From the NCBI RefSeq assembly GCF_022952855.1, contig NZ_JALJDX010000203.1, positions 1 through 64,000 on the forward strand: a stretch of DNA of 64,000 bases, in the 5' to 3' direction. Shown here in pieces: positions 35,562 to 45,457 of the stretch (positions are counted from its first letter, which is position 1; each line of letters starts with the position of its first letter). The notes beneath the pieces are model-generated. The model saw only the letters and a list, made by a program, of their open reading frames with translations, made no database searches and was not told the origin of the DNA. This stretch comes from Pseudomonas sp. RGM2987 (GTDB lineage Bacteria > Pseudomonadota > Gammaproteobacteria > Pseudomonadales > Pseudomonadaceae). A program made the translations under genes and the position numbers.

Positions 35562-38336
35562 TCAGGGCGTATGCACGGCCCTGTTCTGCTGTTCGCGCTG
35601 GGCCACCCAGTGCTCGATCAGTTCGCGCAATTGCGACAGCTCCACCGGCTTGGCCATGTGCCCGTCCATGCCCGCCTGGCGGGCGCGTTCCTTGTGCTCG
35701 GCGAGGATGTGCGCGGTGAGCGCCACCACGGGCGTACGGGTACGCTGGTTACCGACTTCCCAGGCGCGCAGCTGCTGGGTAGCGGAAAAACCGTCGAGGA
35801 TCGGCATTTCGCAGTCCATCAGGACCAGGTCGTAGCGGCGCTCCTTCATGGCCTTGAGGGCCTCTTCACCATTGCTGGCGGTATCGGGCTGCAGGTTGAG
35901 CTTGCCGAGCATGCCACGGATAACCTTGGTGGAAATGCTGTTGTCCTCGGCCACCAGGATGCGGAAGTCGCTGGGTACCTTCACCGGGGCGGGAGGGCCT
36001 GGGTTGACCTGCACGTTCGTCGCCTGGCCTTTGTTGCGCTGGTTCAGCTCGTCCGCCAGGGTGGTCTTGAGCGTATAGCCGGCCACCGGTTTGGCGAGGA
36101 TGCGCTTGACCCCGCTGTTGCGCGCCACGATCTTGCTCGGCGCGTTGCTGATGCCGGTCAGCATGATCAACAGGATGTCGTGGTTCAGGCTCGGGTCTTC
36201 CTTGATCTTGGCTGCCAGTTGCATGCCGGTCATGCCCGGCATGTTCTGGTCCAGCAGCACCACATCGAAATAGTCCCGCAGGTGCGCCTTGGTGCGCAGC
36301 AGTGCCAGGGCTTCCTTGCCCGATGGTACGGCGCTGACGTTCAGGCCCCAGGCGCTGCATTGCTGCACCAGCACCTTGCGGCAGGTGTCGTTGTCGTCGA
36401 CGATCAACACCCGCGCGCCTTGCAGCGGGCCGTCGAGGTCCGAGGTCGGATGTTCGAGACGGTCCGGGTCCAGGGGCAGGGTCAACCACAAGGTGCTGCC
36501 CTGGTTGCTGCCGCTTTTGATGCCGAACTCGCCGTGCATCAGGATGATCAGCTGGCGGGCGATCACCAGGCCCAGGTTACCGCCCAGGCGCGTGGCGGAG
36601 AGGAAGTTCTTGCTGTGCAGCTCGGCGTGCATCAGCGTGTCGCGCTCTTGCGCGTCCATGGGCGACCCGCTGTCCTGCACGGCAATGCGCAGGCGCGGCA
36701 GGGGGCTGCGTTCGTCGAGGGCGACGACGATCAGCACTTCGCCTTCGTCGGTCTTTTTCAAGGCGTTTTCCAGCAGGCTCAGCAGCGCTTGGCGCAGGCG
36801 CGTCGGGTCACCGCTGATCACCCGCGGCACTTGGGGCTGGATGAAGCTGATCAGCTCGACGTTCTGCTGTTCGGCCTTGGCGCGGAAGATGCTCAGGCAA
36901 TCCTCGATCAGCGCATTGAGGTCGAACTGCACGTCATCCAGTTCGATCTGCCCGGATTCGAGCCGGGAAATATCCAGGATCTCGTTGATCAGCGTCAGCA
37001 GTTCGTTGCCGGCGCTGTGGATGGTTTGCACGTAGTCGCGCTGCTTGACCGACAGTGGGGTGCCCAGCAACAGTTCGGTCATGCCCAGCACGCCGTTCAT
37101 CGGGGTGCGGATCTCGTGGCTGATTTTCGCCAGGAATTCGGCCTTGGCGTTGATCTCGGCGTTGCTCGCCGCCAGGTCGCGGCTGATGCTGAAACGGCTT
37201 TCGTTGATCGAGCGCTGGCGCTCGCCCAGGGCGACACTCATCAACAGGCCGCTGATGCAGATAAATACCAGCAGCGTGATGATCAAGCCTTGGGGCGGAA
37301 CTTCCGTGAGCCCTTGCAGCGCCGGAAGAATGATCAGCGTGCCGAGGTTGAACACCATCATGGCGGCGACGAACAGCCGCGCCGGGCGATAGCCCTTCTG
37401 CCAGTGCCAGGCGCTGACAAACAACATGCTCAGGCCGGCCAGGGCCACCAGGGCGTAGGTCATGATGTTCAGTGGCAGGGTGTTGACGAACAGCAGCAAC
37501 AGACTGCACAGCATGACCAGGACAATATCCCCCAGCAGCAACCGGTTCAACGGGTGCGGCCCCAGGGGCGCGAAGAAGCGATAGGCGAACATCAGGCCGC
37601 AGGGCGCCGTGAGCAGCAGCGCCAGGTAGGCGCCCGGGGTCTGGACCGCCGGCCAGTCGGGCAGCCAGGGCCCGGCCAGGTTCAAGAGCAGCACCAGGCT
37701 GAGCATCAGCAGCCCTTCGCAGGCCGCCAGCCACAAGCAACTGCGCGAGCGGGTGTAGGCGTAGCGGGTGAGGTTGTGCAGGATCAGCATGGCGATGCAG
37801 CCGAACAGCAGGCCGTAGATCAGCGTCTGGTTCTGATCGGCCGCCGCCATGACCGCCGGTTGCAGGGTGACGTAAGGGCGCAGTTCGTGACGAGACGCCA
37901 GTCGGACATAGACGTCCAGGGTTTTGTCACTGCGCGGTAGCGCCAGCATGAAGTCGCTACTGGGCACGGGGTGTTCGGAGCGTGGCAGCGCATTGCCACT
38001 GATCTGCTGGTCGACCAGGGTGTCGCCGTCCAGCACGTAGAGGTTCAGGCGTGACAGGTCGGGGGCGAAGATCCGCAGGATCTGTTCATGCTCGTCGGGG
38101 GCCAGGCGAAAACGCAACCACAGCGCCCCGCCAGGTTCGGCTGGCTGGAGACGATCAAGATCGATAGGGCTGAATTGATTGGTGTAGCGGGCAGAGCGGA
38201 TATCGCTCAGCTTCAGGTCGCCCTGTTCGTCGAGCAATACCGCCCAACCACTGCCTGGCGCGGCCTGGGCCGGGAGCATGCAGAGCAGCGTCAGCAGGGT
38301 GACGGTTAAGCCTATGGCAATCCTGAGCCAGCGCAC
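35562..38336 (-). CDS. retS: hybrid sensor kinase RetS
   Basis: RetS restrains the Gac/Rsm pathway by binding the GacS kinase and so favours the acute or motile state. 924 residues: signal peptide (to about 25), a periplasmic 7TMR-DISM sensing domain (about 30-165), seven membrane spans (about 170-375), and a histidine kinase with H407 in ISHEIRTPMN. An ATPase part follows (LGGNLGLVIARQL as G box), then two receiver domains with phospho-acceptor Asp at about 696 (VVLLDQNMPG) and 841 (LVLMDCEMPILDG). Length and layout equal P. aeruginosa RetS, and purD-purH-fis-dusB follow as around PA4856 (recalled). No histidine phosphotransfer domain is present. Confidence 0.93.
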   Translation of the reverse strand: MRWLRIAIGLTVTLLTLLCMLPAQAAPGSGWAVLLDEQGDLKLSDIRSARYTNQFSPIDLDRLQPAEPGGALWLRFRLAPDEHEQILRIFAPDLSRLNLYVLDGDTLVDQQISGNALPRSEHPVPSSDFMLALPRSDKTLDVYVRLASRHELRPYVTLQPAVMAAADQNQTLIYGLLFGCIAMLILHNLTRYAYTRSRSCLWLAACEGLLMLSLVLLLNLAGPWLPDWPAVQTPGAYLALLLTAPCGLMFAYRFFAPLGPHPLNRLLLGDIVLVMLCSLLLLFVNTLPLNIMTYALVALAGLSMLFVSAWHWQKGYRPARLFVAAMMVFNLGTLIILPALQGLTEVPPQGLIITLLVFICISGLLMSVALGERQRSINESRFSISRDLAASNAEINAKAEFLAKISHEIRTPMNGVLGMTELLLGTPLSVKQRDYVQTIHSAGNELLTLINEILDISRLESGQIELDDVQFDLNALIEDCLSIFRAKAEQQNVELISFIQPQVPRVISGDPTRLRQALLSLLENALKKTDEGEVLIVVALDERSPLPRLRIAVQDSGSPMDAQERDTLMHAELHSKNFLSATRLGGNLGLVIARQLIILMHGEFGIKSGSNQGSTLWLTLPLDPDRLEHPTSDLDGPLQGARVLIVDDNDTCRKVLVQQCSAWGLNVSAVPSGKEALALLRTKAHLRDYFDVVLLDQNMPGMTGMQLAAKIKEDPSLNHDILLIMLTGISNAPSKIVARNSGVKRILAKPVAGYTLKTTLADELNQRNKGQATNVQVNPGPPAPVKVPSDFRILVAEDNSISTKVIRGMLGKLNLQPDTASNGEEALKAMKERRYDLVLMDCEMPILDGFSATQQLRAWEVGNQRTRTPVVALTAHILAEHKERARQAGMDGHMAKPVELSQLRELIEHWVAQREQQNRAVHTP

Positions 38337-38435
38337 GGCGAAATCCCTTCGTAGGTTGATGCCAGATTATAACTATGCGCGGCGCCGGAACAGTCAGGCA
38401 AGGGCCACAGACCCTAGCCTGGCTGAATGACCGGG

Positions 38436-39731
38436 TTATTCCAGATTTTCGCCACGCTCACGGGCAATGGCGCGGTAGCCAATGTCCTTGCGGTAGAAGC
38501 AACCTTCCCAGTCGATCTCGGCGGCAAGCTTATAGGCCTGTTGCTGAGCGGCATCGACACTGGCGCCCATGGCGGTGGCGCAAAGCACGCGCCCGCCGGC
38601 GGTGACCACCTGCCCATCCTTCAACGCCGTGCCGGCATGGAACACCTTGCCTTCCAGTCTAGCGGCGGCATCCAGGCCCAGGATAGCGCTGCCTTTGGCG
38701 TAGTCGCCCGGGTAACCGCCGGCAGCCAGGACAACCCCGACGCTCGGACGCGGATCCCACTGGGCTTCGACCTTGTCCAGGGCCTGGGCCAACGCGGCTT
38801 CGACCAGCAACACCAGGCTCGATTGCAGGCGCAGCATCACCGGCTGGGTCTCAGGATCGCCGAAACGGCAGTTGAATTCGATGACTTTTGGGTTACCAGC
38901 CTTGTCGATCATCAGGCCAGCATAGAGGAAACCGGTGTAGACATTGCCTTCATCGGCCATGCCGCGCACGGTCGGCCAGATCACCTGGTCCATGACGCGC
39001 TGGTGCACCTGGGCGGTCACCACCGGGGCAGGGGAGTAGGCACCCATGCCGCCGGTGTTCGGGCCGCTGTCGCCGTCGCCGACGCGTTTGTGGTCCTGGC
39101 TGGTGGCCATCGGCAAGACGTTCTTGCCATCTACCATGACGATGAAGCTGGCTTCTTCGCCGTCGAGGAACTCCTCGATCACCACGCGCGAACCCGCGTC
39201 GCCGAAAGCATTGCCGGCCAGCATGTCGCGCACGGCGTCTTCGGCTTCAACCAGGGTCATCGCCACGATCACGCCTTTGCCGGCGGCCAGGCCGTCGGCC
39301 TTGATCACGATCGGCGCGCCTTTCTCGCGCAGGTAGGCCAGGGCCGGTTCGATTTCGGTGAAGTTCTGGTAGTCGGCGGTCGGGATCTTGTGGCGCGCCA
39401 GGAAATCCTTGGTGAAGGCTTTCGAGCCTTCCAGTTGCGCGGCGCCGGCGGTCGGGCCGAAGCAGTCCAGGCCACGGGAGCGGAACAGATCGACGACACC
39501 GGCGACCAGCGGCACTTCCGGACCGACGATGGTCAGCGCGACGTTCTGCTCGGCGAAATCGGCCAGTTGCTCCAGGGCCAGCACGTCGATGGCGACGTTC
39601 TCGCACTTGGCTTCGATGGCGGTACCGGCATTGCCCGGCGCGACGAAAACCTTCTGCACGCGCGGATCCTGGGCCACTTTCCAGGCCAGGGCGTGTTCAC
39701 GGCCACCGCTGCCAATGATCAAAACATTCAT
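38436..39731 (-). CDS. purD: phosphoribosylamine-glycine ligase PurD
   Basis: Second step of purine synthesis: ATP-dependent joining of phosphoribosylamine and glycine. 431 residues, ATP-grasp fold. It begins MNVLIIGSGGREHALAWKVA and contains VVGPEVPLVAG-like text (TIVGPEVPLVAGVVD), IVIKADGLAAGKGVIVAMT (about 145-163), the family HKRVGDGDSGPNTGGMGAYSP and EFNCRFGDPETQPVMLRL. It is downstream of purH on the same strand, the 189-bp gap containing a long palindrome. Confidence 0.97.
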   Translation of the reverse strand: MNVLIIGSGGREHALAWKVAQDPRVQKVFVAPGNAGTAIEAKCENVAIDVLALEQLADFAEQNVALTIVGPEVPLVAGVVDLFRSRGLDCFGPTAGAAQLEGSKAFTKDFLARHKIPTADYQNFTEIEPALAYLREKGAPIVIKADGLAAGKGVIVAMTLVEAEDAVRDMLAGNAFGDAGSRVVIEEFLDGEEASFIVMVDGKNVLPMATSQDHKRVGDGDSGPNTGGMGAYSPAPVVTAQVHQRVMDQVIWPTVRGMADEGNVYTGFLYAGLMIDKAGNPKVIEFNCRFGDPETQPVMLRLQSSLVLLVEAALAQALDKVEAQWDPRPSVGVVLAAGGYPGDYAKGSAILGLDAAARLEGKVFHAGTALKDGQVVTAGGRVLCATAMGASVDAAQQQAYKLAAEIDWEGCFYRKDIGYRAIARERGENLE

Positions 39732-39788
39732 TTCAAAAACCTCGGATGAAGCTGATTCTGTTCTGGAGCCTAAAGCGTTTCACGCTGT

Positions 39789-39920
39789 AGGAGGTCGCAA
39801 TGAAGTCGGTAGATGCAAGGCGGAGTCGACCTCGATGAGCGGAGTTGCCTTTTGGCAATGAGCATCATCGAGGTCGGCTCCAACGCAGCAGATGCCGGCT
39901 TCAGTGCGGCCGTTGTCCTG
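39789..39920. repeat. long imperfect inverted repeat between purH and purD
   Basis: The whole purH-purD gap can fold into one hairpin. Inner stem GTTGCC/GGCAAT around TTTT; next GTCGACCTCGATGA pairs with TCATCGAGGTCGGC; outer GAAGTCGG near 39802 pairs with GCCGGCTTC ending 39902; and GGTCGCAAT pairs loosely with AGTGCGGCC. Arms are about 50-60 bases. There is no T-run, so it is not a typical terminator. Confidence 0.75.
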
Positions 39921-41528
39921 TTAGTGACGGAAGTGGCGCATGCCGGTGAATACCATCGCGATGCCGGCTTCGTCGGCGGCGGCAATCACTTCGTTGTCAC
40001 GCATCGAGCCACCCGGCTGGATCACCGCGGTGATACCGACCTTGGCCGCGTTGTCGATGCCGTCGCGGAACGGGAAGAACGCATCCGAAGCCATGACCGC
40101 GCCCTGTACCTGCAAGCCGGCGTGTTCCGCCTTGATTGCGGCGATGCGGGCCGAGTTCACGCGGCTCATCTGGCCGGCGCCGACACCGATGGTCTGGCGG
40201 TTCTTGGCGTAGACGATCGCGTTGGACTTGACGTACTTGGCGACTTTCCAGGCGAAGATCAGGTCGTTGATTTCCTGCTCGCTCGGGGCGCGCTGGGTCA
40301 CGACTTTCAGGTCTGCGCTGCCGATCATGCCGATGTCACGGCTCTGGACCAGCAGGCCGCCGTTGACACGCTTGTAGTCCCAGGCCGGCGCCCGGTCAGC
40401 CGACCATTGGCCGCAGGCCAGCAGGCGCACGTTGGCCTTGGCGGCGACGATGGCGCGGGCTTCCTCGCTGACCGATGGGGCGATGATCACTTCGACGAAC
40501 TGACGCTCGACGATGGCCTTGGCGGTCTCGGCGTCCAGCTCGCGGTTGAAGGCGATGATGCCGCCGAATGCCGACTCGGTGTCGGTGGCGTAGGCCAGTT
40601 CGTAGGCCTGGCGGATACCACCCTCGGCGTCCGGGCTTACGGCCACGCCGCACGGGTTGGCGTGCTTGACGATCACGCAGGCGGGCTTGACGAAGCTCTT
40701 GACGCATTCCAGCGCGGCGTCGGTGTCGGCCACGTTGTTGAACGACAGTTCCTTGCCCTGCAGCTGGGTGGCGGTGGCGATGCCGACTTCGGCCGGCTTG
40801 GCTTCCACGTAGAACGCCGCGCTCTGGTGCGGGTTCTCGCCGTAGCGCATTTCCTGGGCCTTGACGAACTGGGTATTGAAGGTGCGCGGGAATTCGCTGC
40901 GACCTTCGGTCGACAGGGTCTCGGCGGCCTGGTTCACGGTGCCCATGTAGTTGGCGATCATGCCGTCGTAGGCCGCAGTGTGTTCGAAGGCCTTGAGCAT
41001 CAGGTCGAAACGCTGGGCGTAGGTCAGGCCACCGGCCTTGAGGTTTTCCAGGACGCCGGCGTAGTCGCTGGCGTTGACCACGATGGCCACGTCCTTATGG
41101 TTCTTGGCCGCCGAGCGGACCATGGTCGGGCCACCGATGTCGATGTTCTCGATGGCGGTTGGCAGGTCGCAGCCGGGCTTGCTGATGGTGGCTTCGAACG
41201 GGTAGAGGTTGACCGCCACCAGGTCGATCGGCTTGATGCCGTGTTCATTCATGATCGCGTCGTCGATGCCGCGACGACCCAGGATCCCGCCATGGATTTT
41301 CGGGTGCAGGGTCTTGACCCGACCGTCCATCATTTCCGCAAAACCGGTGTAGTCCGCGACTTCCACTGCGGCAACGCCGTTGTCCTGCAGCAGCTTGAAG
41401 GTCCCGCCGGTGGAGAGAATCTCGACGCCCAGCTGTTGCAGCTCGCGGGCGAATTCGAGGATCCCGGTCTTGTCGGAGACGCTGATCAGGGCGCGGCGGA
41501 TCGGCAGGCGGGTGGTCTGGTCGGTCAT
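39921..41528 (-). CDS. purH: bifunctional AICAR formyltransferase / IMP cyclohydrolase PurH
   Basis: Last two steps of IMP synthesis. 535 residues from ATG 41528 ([22 protein letters not shown]), the normal pseudomonad start, with GGAA upstream; an ATG 21 bases earlier is possible. N-terminal cyclohydrolase: [43 protein letters not shown]-terminal formyltransferase: [58 protein letters not shown]. It lies between fis and purD with a terminator on the fis side. Confidence 0.97.
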   Translation of the reverse strand: MTDQTTRLPIRRALISVSDKTGILEFARELQQLGVEILSTGGTFKLLQDNGVAAVEVADYTGFAEMMDGRVKTLHPKIHGGILGRRGIDDAIMNEHGIKPIDLVAVNLYPFEATISKPGCDLPTAIENIDIGGPTMVRSAAKNHKDVAIVVNASDYAGVLENLKAGGLTYAQRFDLMLKAFEHTAAYDGMIANYMGTVNQAAETLSTEGRSEFPRTFNTQFVKAQEMRYGENPHQSAAFYVEAKPAEVGIATATQLQGKELSFNNVADTDAALECVKSFVKPACVIVKHANPCGVAVSPDAEGGIRQAYELAYATDTESAFGGIIAFNRELDAETAKAIVERQFVEVIIAPSVSEEARAIVAAKANVRLLACGQWSADRAPAWDYKRVNGGLLVQSRDIGMIGSADLKVVTQRAPSEQEINDLIFAWKVAKYVKSNAIVYAKNRQTIGVGAGQMSRVNSARIAAIKAEHAGLQVQGAVMASDAFFPFRDGIDNAAKVGITAVIQPGGSMRDNEVIAAADEAGIAMVFTGMRHFRH

Positions 41529-41563
41529 TTCAATTTCCATCAAAAGCAAGGGAAGTCAGCAAA

Positions 41564-41593
41564 AAAGGCGACCGTTTTTTACGCGGGCGCCTT
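41564..41593 (-). terminator. Rho-independent terminator after fis
   Basis: On the minus strand GAAAGGCG and CGCCTTTTTT bracket a loop of about 17 bases, ending in a six-T run. It follows the fis stop by about 20 bp and isolates fis from purH. Confidence 0.75.
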
Positions 41594-41611
41594 TCTGGTT
41601 TGATTGAATGC

Positions 41612-41932
41612 TTACAGCAGATCGTACTGCTTGAGTTTCTTGCGCAGGGTGCCGCGGTTCAGGCCCAGCAGCTCACTGGCCTTGGTCTGGTTGCCCTTGA
41701 CGTAGTTCATCACGCTTTCGAGCAGAGGCGCCTCGACTTCCGAAAGCACCAGGTTGTACACATCCGTGACGGCAGCGCCCTCAAGGTGGGCGAAATAATT
41801 GTGCAGCGCCTTCTCGACGCTCCCGCGAAGGGTCTGACCTTCTTCGCTGGGCGTATTGAGGTGCTGTTTCAAATTCACGTTGTCGCTCACGGGTGTTGTT
41901 CCACTCACTAAAGTCTCGGTCATCATCGTCAT
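41612..41932 (-). CDS. fis: DNA-binding protein Fis
   Basis: Nucleoid-associated activator that bends DNA, 106 residues. The C terminus is the Fis helix-turn-helix [27 protein letters not shown], preceded by the dimer region [19 protein letters not shown] text ([17 protein letters not shown]). The start overlaps the dusB stop by four bases, the universal dusB-fis arrangement of gammaproteobacteria, so fis depends on dusB transcription. The first ATG at 41932 is used; MTETL three codons later is possible. Confidence 0.97.
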   Translation of the reverse strand: MTMMTETLVSGTTPVSDNVNLKQHLNTPSEEGQTLRGSVEKALHNYFAHLEGAAVTDVYNLVLSEVEAPLLESVMNYVKGNQTKASELLGLNRGTLRKKLKQYDLL

Positions 41933-42936
41933 GCGGCCACCCCTTCGTCCCCTGTCAGGCTCTTGTAGCGCTCAGCGAAGAAGGCCTGAACGTCGGCGCA
42001 TTGTGCTTGTGTACCATCCAAACGATTGAAACGGGCGCGAAACTCCCTGGCGCCCGGCAGGGTTGCGAGATACCAGCCCACATGCTTGCGAGCGATGCGT
42101 ACACCCATGACTTCTCCATAGAAGGCATGCAGCGCGGCCAGATGCTCCAGCAGTATTCGTTCCACCTCGGACAATTGCGGCGCAGCGAGCTTTTCGCCAG
42201 TGCGCAGGAAGTGTTCGATCTCACGAAAAATCCATGGCCGCCCCTGGGCGGCCCGACCGATCAACAGGCCGTCGGCACCGGTCGCGTCGAGCACGTACCG
42301 GGCCTTCTCGGGCGAGTCGACGTCGCCGTTGGCAAAGACCGGAATCGACACCGCCTGCTTGATCGCGGCGATGGTGTCGTACTCGGCTTCGCCGGTGTAC
42401 AGGTCGGCACGGGTGCGGCCGTGCACCGCCAGCGCCGTGATGCCCGCCTGTTCGGCGATCTTCGCCACCGTCAGGCCGTTCTTGTTCGCCCGGTCCCACC
42501 CGGTGCGGATCTTCAGGGTCACCGGCACATCGACCGCGGCGACGACCGCCTGCAGGATCTCGGTAACCAGTGCCTCGTCCTTCAACAGTGCCGAGCCTGC
42601 GGCCTTGTTGCAGACCTTCTTCGCCGGACAGCCCATGTTGATGTCGATGATCTGTGCGCCCATCGCCACATTGGCCCGGGCCGCCTCCGCCAGCATCTGC
42701 GCGTCGCCACCGGCGATCTGCACCGAGCGCGGCTCGGGATCGCCTTCGTGGATCATGCGCAGACGCGATTTGCGGGTGTTCCACAAACTCATGTCGCTGG
42801 TGACCATTTCCGAAACCACGAGCCCTGCACCCAGTCGCTTGCAAAGCTGACGAAAGGGCTGGTCGGTGACGCCCGCCATGGGGGCGAGAACCAGACCGTT
42901 GTGCAATGTGTATGGGCCGATGCGTACCGCCGACAT
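41929..42936 (-). CDS. dusB: tRNA-dihydrouridine synthase DusB
   Basis: FMN-dependent reduction of uridines in the tRNA D-loop. 335 residues, TIM barrel. It begins with [30 protein letters not shown], has the catalytic cysteine motif [20 protein letters not shown], then [39 protein letters not shown] and the FMN-phosphate motif [16 protein letters not shown]. It heads the dusB-fis operon. Confidence 0.97.
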   Translation of the reverse strand: MSAVRIGPYTLHNGLVLAPMAGVTDQPFRQLCKRLGAGLVVSEMVTSDMSLWNTRKSRLRMIHEGDPEPRSVQIAGGDAQMLAEAARANVAMGAQIIDINMGCPAKKVCNKAAGSALLKDEALVTEILQAVVAAVDVPVTLKIRTGWDRANKNGLTVAKIAEQAGITALAVHGRTRADLYTGEAEYDTIAAIKQAVSIPVFANGDVDSPEKARYVLDATGADGLLIGRAAQGRPWIFREIEHFLRTGEKLAAPQLSEVERILLEHLAALHAFYGEVMGVRIARKHVGWYLATLPGAREFRARFNRLDGTQAQCADVQAFFAERYKSLTGDEGVAA

Positions 42937-43121
42937 AGGACTTCCCTGAAGTGGGGCCGGATCATGAGACTTCGAAAAAGGGTTGGCATGATACCCGCTC
43001 TCGATGACTGGATAAAGGTCGAATTGGATAAAATCTGAACAGCTATTTTGTTATCGCCAGCGGTTTGGTCCGGCTGGGGCGAGTCAGAAAGTTGCCGCCA
43101 ATCGATCGGCCCTGGCGGGCT

Positions 43122-44357
43122 TCACTCGGGGGAATGGAAGCTCAGGCTGTAGTTCACGGCCTTGGGGCCCGGGTCGAGGATATCCAGCGCAATGTGGATC
43201 GGGGTCTGGGGCGGCATTTCGCCGCGGCCTTCGAGATCGCCGCCCAGGTATTCCCCTGGCTTGAAGCGACGGCTGGCGATCAGGTGGCCGTTGAGGTCGG
43301 CGAAGCGCAGTTCCAGCAGTGGAAACGGCTGGGAGAAGGGCGCCCGGTTGTAGATGATCGCATCCACGACCAACGCCCCGCTGAACTCCGGATGGCTGCG
43401 CACCACCAGGTTGCTGCTCTTGATCTTGCTGATCTCGACCTTGGACGGTACGTCGCAACCCAGGGTCGGGCAGATTTGCAGGAACCACGGACGGTATTGG
43501 TCCTGGCGGGCCAGCTCTTCAAAATGATAGGCAATGTACTGACCGCCCAGGGCCGCGGCGGCGAGCAGTATCAGCAGGCCCCACAGCAGCCGTCGGCCCC
43601 AGGGTGAGCGGCGTTTGCGCCAGTCCAGTTGCAGCGGGTCGTCGTCCAGGTCGTGAAGGGCCTCGGCGCGTATATCCGGCTCCTGCCGTTCCCTTGCCTT
43701 GCGCAGCGGCACCGGTGGCTCGGGATCGTGGTGGTCGTCGTCGTGATCGTCGGTAGCGGACAGGCGTTCAAGGTGCTCCTCGGGCTCGTCGTCCGGTGCC
43801 AGGCGTAGCGGGACGACCGGTTCGTCGTCCGGCTCCAGCGGCTCGAGGGCCAGGGACAGGGACGGCTCGGTGCGCGGTGGCCGGGCCGGCTCATGGGGCT
43901 CGAACGGTTCGACGGGCGTTTGCAGCACGGCTTCGGCGCGCTCGCTGGGGGATTCGCTGTACAGGCTGTCGGGCCAGTCCTGATGCTCGTCCGTCTGCGG
44001 CTCGCGTTGCGCGCTCAGGTTGTCTTCGCGGCGCCGGCCGGTATTTCCCGGCGCTCGCGTGTCGCGCCGTTCCAGGCGTGCCAGCTCCTTGTCCAGGTCA
44101 TCGAGATCCAGCTCGGCGGCCGACCATTGTTTCTGGCTGATCGCCCGGGGTGGCGCTTCGACGGTTGGCTTGGGGGCGGGCGCAACGGGGGCCACGGCCT
44201 GATTGGCGGTGCGTTTTTCCAGTAACTGGCGTGCGGCGTTGAACACTTGCAGGCACGAGCCGCAACGAACCACCCCGCGGGCCACGCTCAATTGAGCATG
44301 GCTGACGCGAAAACTGGTGTGGCAATGCGGACACTGGGTGACGAAGCTGTCGGTCAT
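43122..44357 (-). CDS. zinc-ribbon (MJ0042) and DUF3426 membrane protein
   Basis: 411 residues, function unknown. The N terminus is a zinc ribbon, TQCPHCHTSFRVSHAQL then VVRCGSCLQVFNA, with two CxxC pairs. A long acidic, Pro-rich, presumably disordered stretch follows (about 60-245). There is one membrane span (RRLLWGLLILLAAAALGGQYIAY, about 255-277) and then the DUF3426 domain (CPTLGCDVPSKVEISKIKSSNLVVRSHP, FSQPFPLLELRFADLNG, LEGRGEMPPQTPIHIALDI). It sits 30 bp after prmA on the same strand, corresponding to PA4851 by recalled order. Confidence 0.9.
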   Translation of the reverse strand: MTDSFVTQCPHCHTSFRVSHAQLSVARGVVRCGSCLQVFNAARQLLEKRTANQAVAPVAPAPKPTVEAPPRAISQKQWSAAELDLDDLDKELARLERRDTRAPGNTGRRREDNLSAQREPQTDEHQDWPDSLYSESPSERAEAVLQTPVEPFEPHEPARPPRTEPSLSLALEPLEPDDEPVVPLRLAPDDEPEEHLERLSATDDHDDDHHDPEPPVPLRKARERQEPDIRAEALHDLDDDPLQLDWRKRRSPWGRRLLWGLLILLAAAALGGQYIAYHFEELARQDQYRPWFLQICPTLGCDVPSKVEISKIKSSNLVVRSHPEFSGALVVDAIIYNRAPFSQPFPLLELRFADLNGHLIASRRFKPGEYLGGDLEGRGEMPPQTPIHIALDILDPGPKAVNYSLSFHSPE

Positions 44358-44387
44358 GCGGCAATCCGGTTGAGACAGGCGGCCATT

Positions 44388-45266
44388 CTAGCGCCGACGC
44401 CCGGTGATGCGCACCCAGCCATCGCGATTGGCAATCGGGTCCAGGTCAAAGTCCGCGGCATAGGCGGCGGCGACTTCTTCGCCTTGTTCGGCGAGGATGC
44501 CCGACAGCGCCAGGCGTCCGCCCGGCTTGACCAGGCTCGACAGCTGTGGGGCCAGGGAGACCAGCGGGCCGGCCAGGATGTTGGCCACCAGCACGTCGGC
44601 CCGGACCTGTGGCAGATCCTGCGGCAGGTACAACGGGAACAGCTCCGCGGCGATGTGGTTGCGCCCGGCATTGTCGCGGGACGCTTCCAGGGCCTGGACG
44701 TCGATGTCGGTACCGACCGCTTCCTTGGCGCCCAGCAGGAGCGCGGCAATCGCCAGGATCCCCGAGCCACAGCCGAAATCCAGGACGTTGCAATCCTTGA
44801 GGTCCTGGCCGTCGAGCCATTCCAGGCATAGCGCGGTGGTCGGGTGCGTGCCGGTGCCGAACGCCAGGCCCGGATCGAGCAGCAGGTTGACGGCGTCCGG
44901 CTCCGGTGCGGCGTGCCAGCTCGGTACGATCCACAGGCGCTGGCCGAAGCGCATCGGCTGGAAGTTGTCCATCCAGCTGCGTTCCCAGTCCTGGTCTTCG
45001 ATCACTTCGCTGTGATGCTCGGGCAGCGGGCTGCCGGTCAATAGCTCAAGGTGGGCGAGCACGCTGGCCGCCTCGGTGCCGCCTTCGAACAGCGCCAGCA
45101 GGTGGGTATGGGACCACAGCGGCGTGGTGTTGAGTTCCGGCTCGAAGATCGGCTGGTCTTCGGCGTCCATGAACGTGACCGACACGGCGCCTACTTCAAG
45201 AAACGCGTCTTCATAGGTTTCGGCTTGTTCCGGGCTGATGGCCAGACGTACTTGCAGCCAAGGCAT
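44388..45266 (-). CDS. prmA: ribosomal protein L11 methyltransferase PrmA
   Basis: SAM-dependent trimethylation of L11. 292 residues from ATG 45266 ([20 protein letters not shown]), the usual start; another ATG lies nine bases upstream. Motifs are [19 protein letters not shown] (about 128-146), [21 protein letters not shown] (SAM motif I) and [19 protein letters not shown]. It is divergent from the second toxin gene, 191 bp apart, and precedes the zinc-ribbon gene. Confidence 0.97.
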   Translation of the reverse strand: MPWLQVRLAISPEQAETYEDAFLEVGAVSVTFMDAEDQPIFEPELNTTPLWSHTHLLALFEGGTEAASVLAHLELLTGSPLPEHHSEVIEDQDWERSWMDNFQPMRFGQRLWIVPSWHAAPEPDAVNLLLDPGLAFGTGTHPTTALCLEWLDGQDLKDCNVLDFGCGSGILAIAALLLGAKEAVGTDIDVQALEASRDNAGRNHIAAELFPLYLPQDLPQVRADVLVANILAGPLVSLAPQLSSLVKPGGRLALSGILAEQGEEVAAAYAADFDLDPIANRDGWVRITGRRR

Positions 45267-45441
45267 GGCGGGCACCTTTGAAAAAATCTACAGGGGGCAG
45301 CGCGGGGGCTGCAAAGGCGCGCAGTGTACGCCAGGTCGAGGTCAATGTGGATAAGCGAGTCTCGGCCGGGCGGCCGGGTGTTTCGATATATATATGTATG
45401 GCAATGGCATGTCGTGCGGCGAATAAGGTGCGGGTCCAAAC

Positions 45442-45457
45442 CACACGGAGCAATGTG
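45442..45457 (+). promoter_or_regulatory. possible RsmA-type hairpin over the ribosome binding site
   Basis: CACA (45442-45445) and TGTG (45454-45457) can pair around CGGAGCAA, placing the GGAG ribosome binding site in a loop directly before the ATG at 45458. ACACGGAG resembles the ACANGGA core of RsmA/CsrA targets. The stem is only 4 bp, so this is tentative. Confidence 0.35.

Noticed and set aside
35571..37940. 789-codon plus-strand open frame
   Set aside because: Antisense to retS; the translation is Gln/His/Arg-rich with no domain, typical of a mirror frame.
45278..45457. 60-codon N-terminal extension of the CheD-like toxin
   Set aside because: No ribosome binding site and low coding character; ATG 45458 has GGAG at a good distance.
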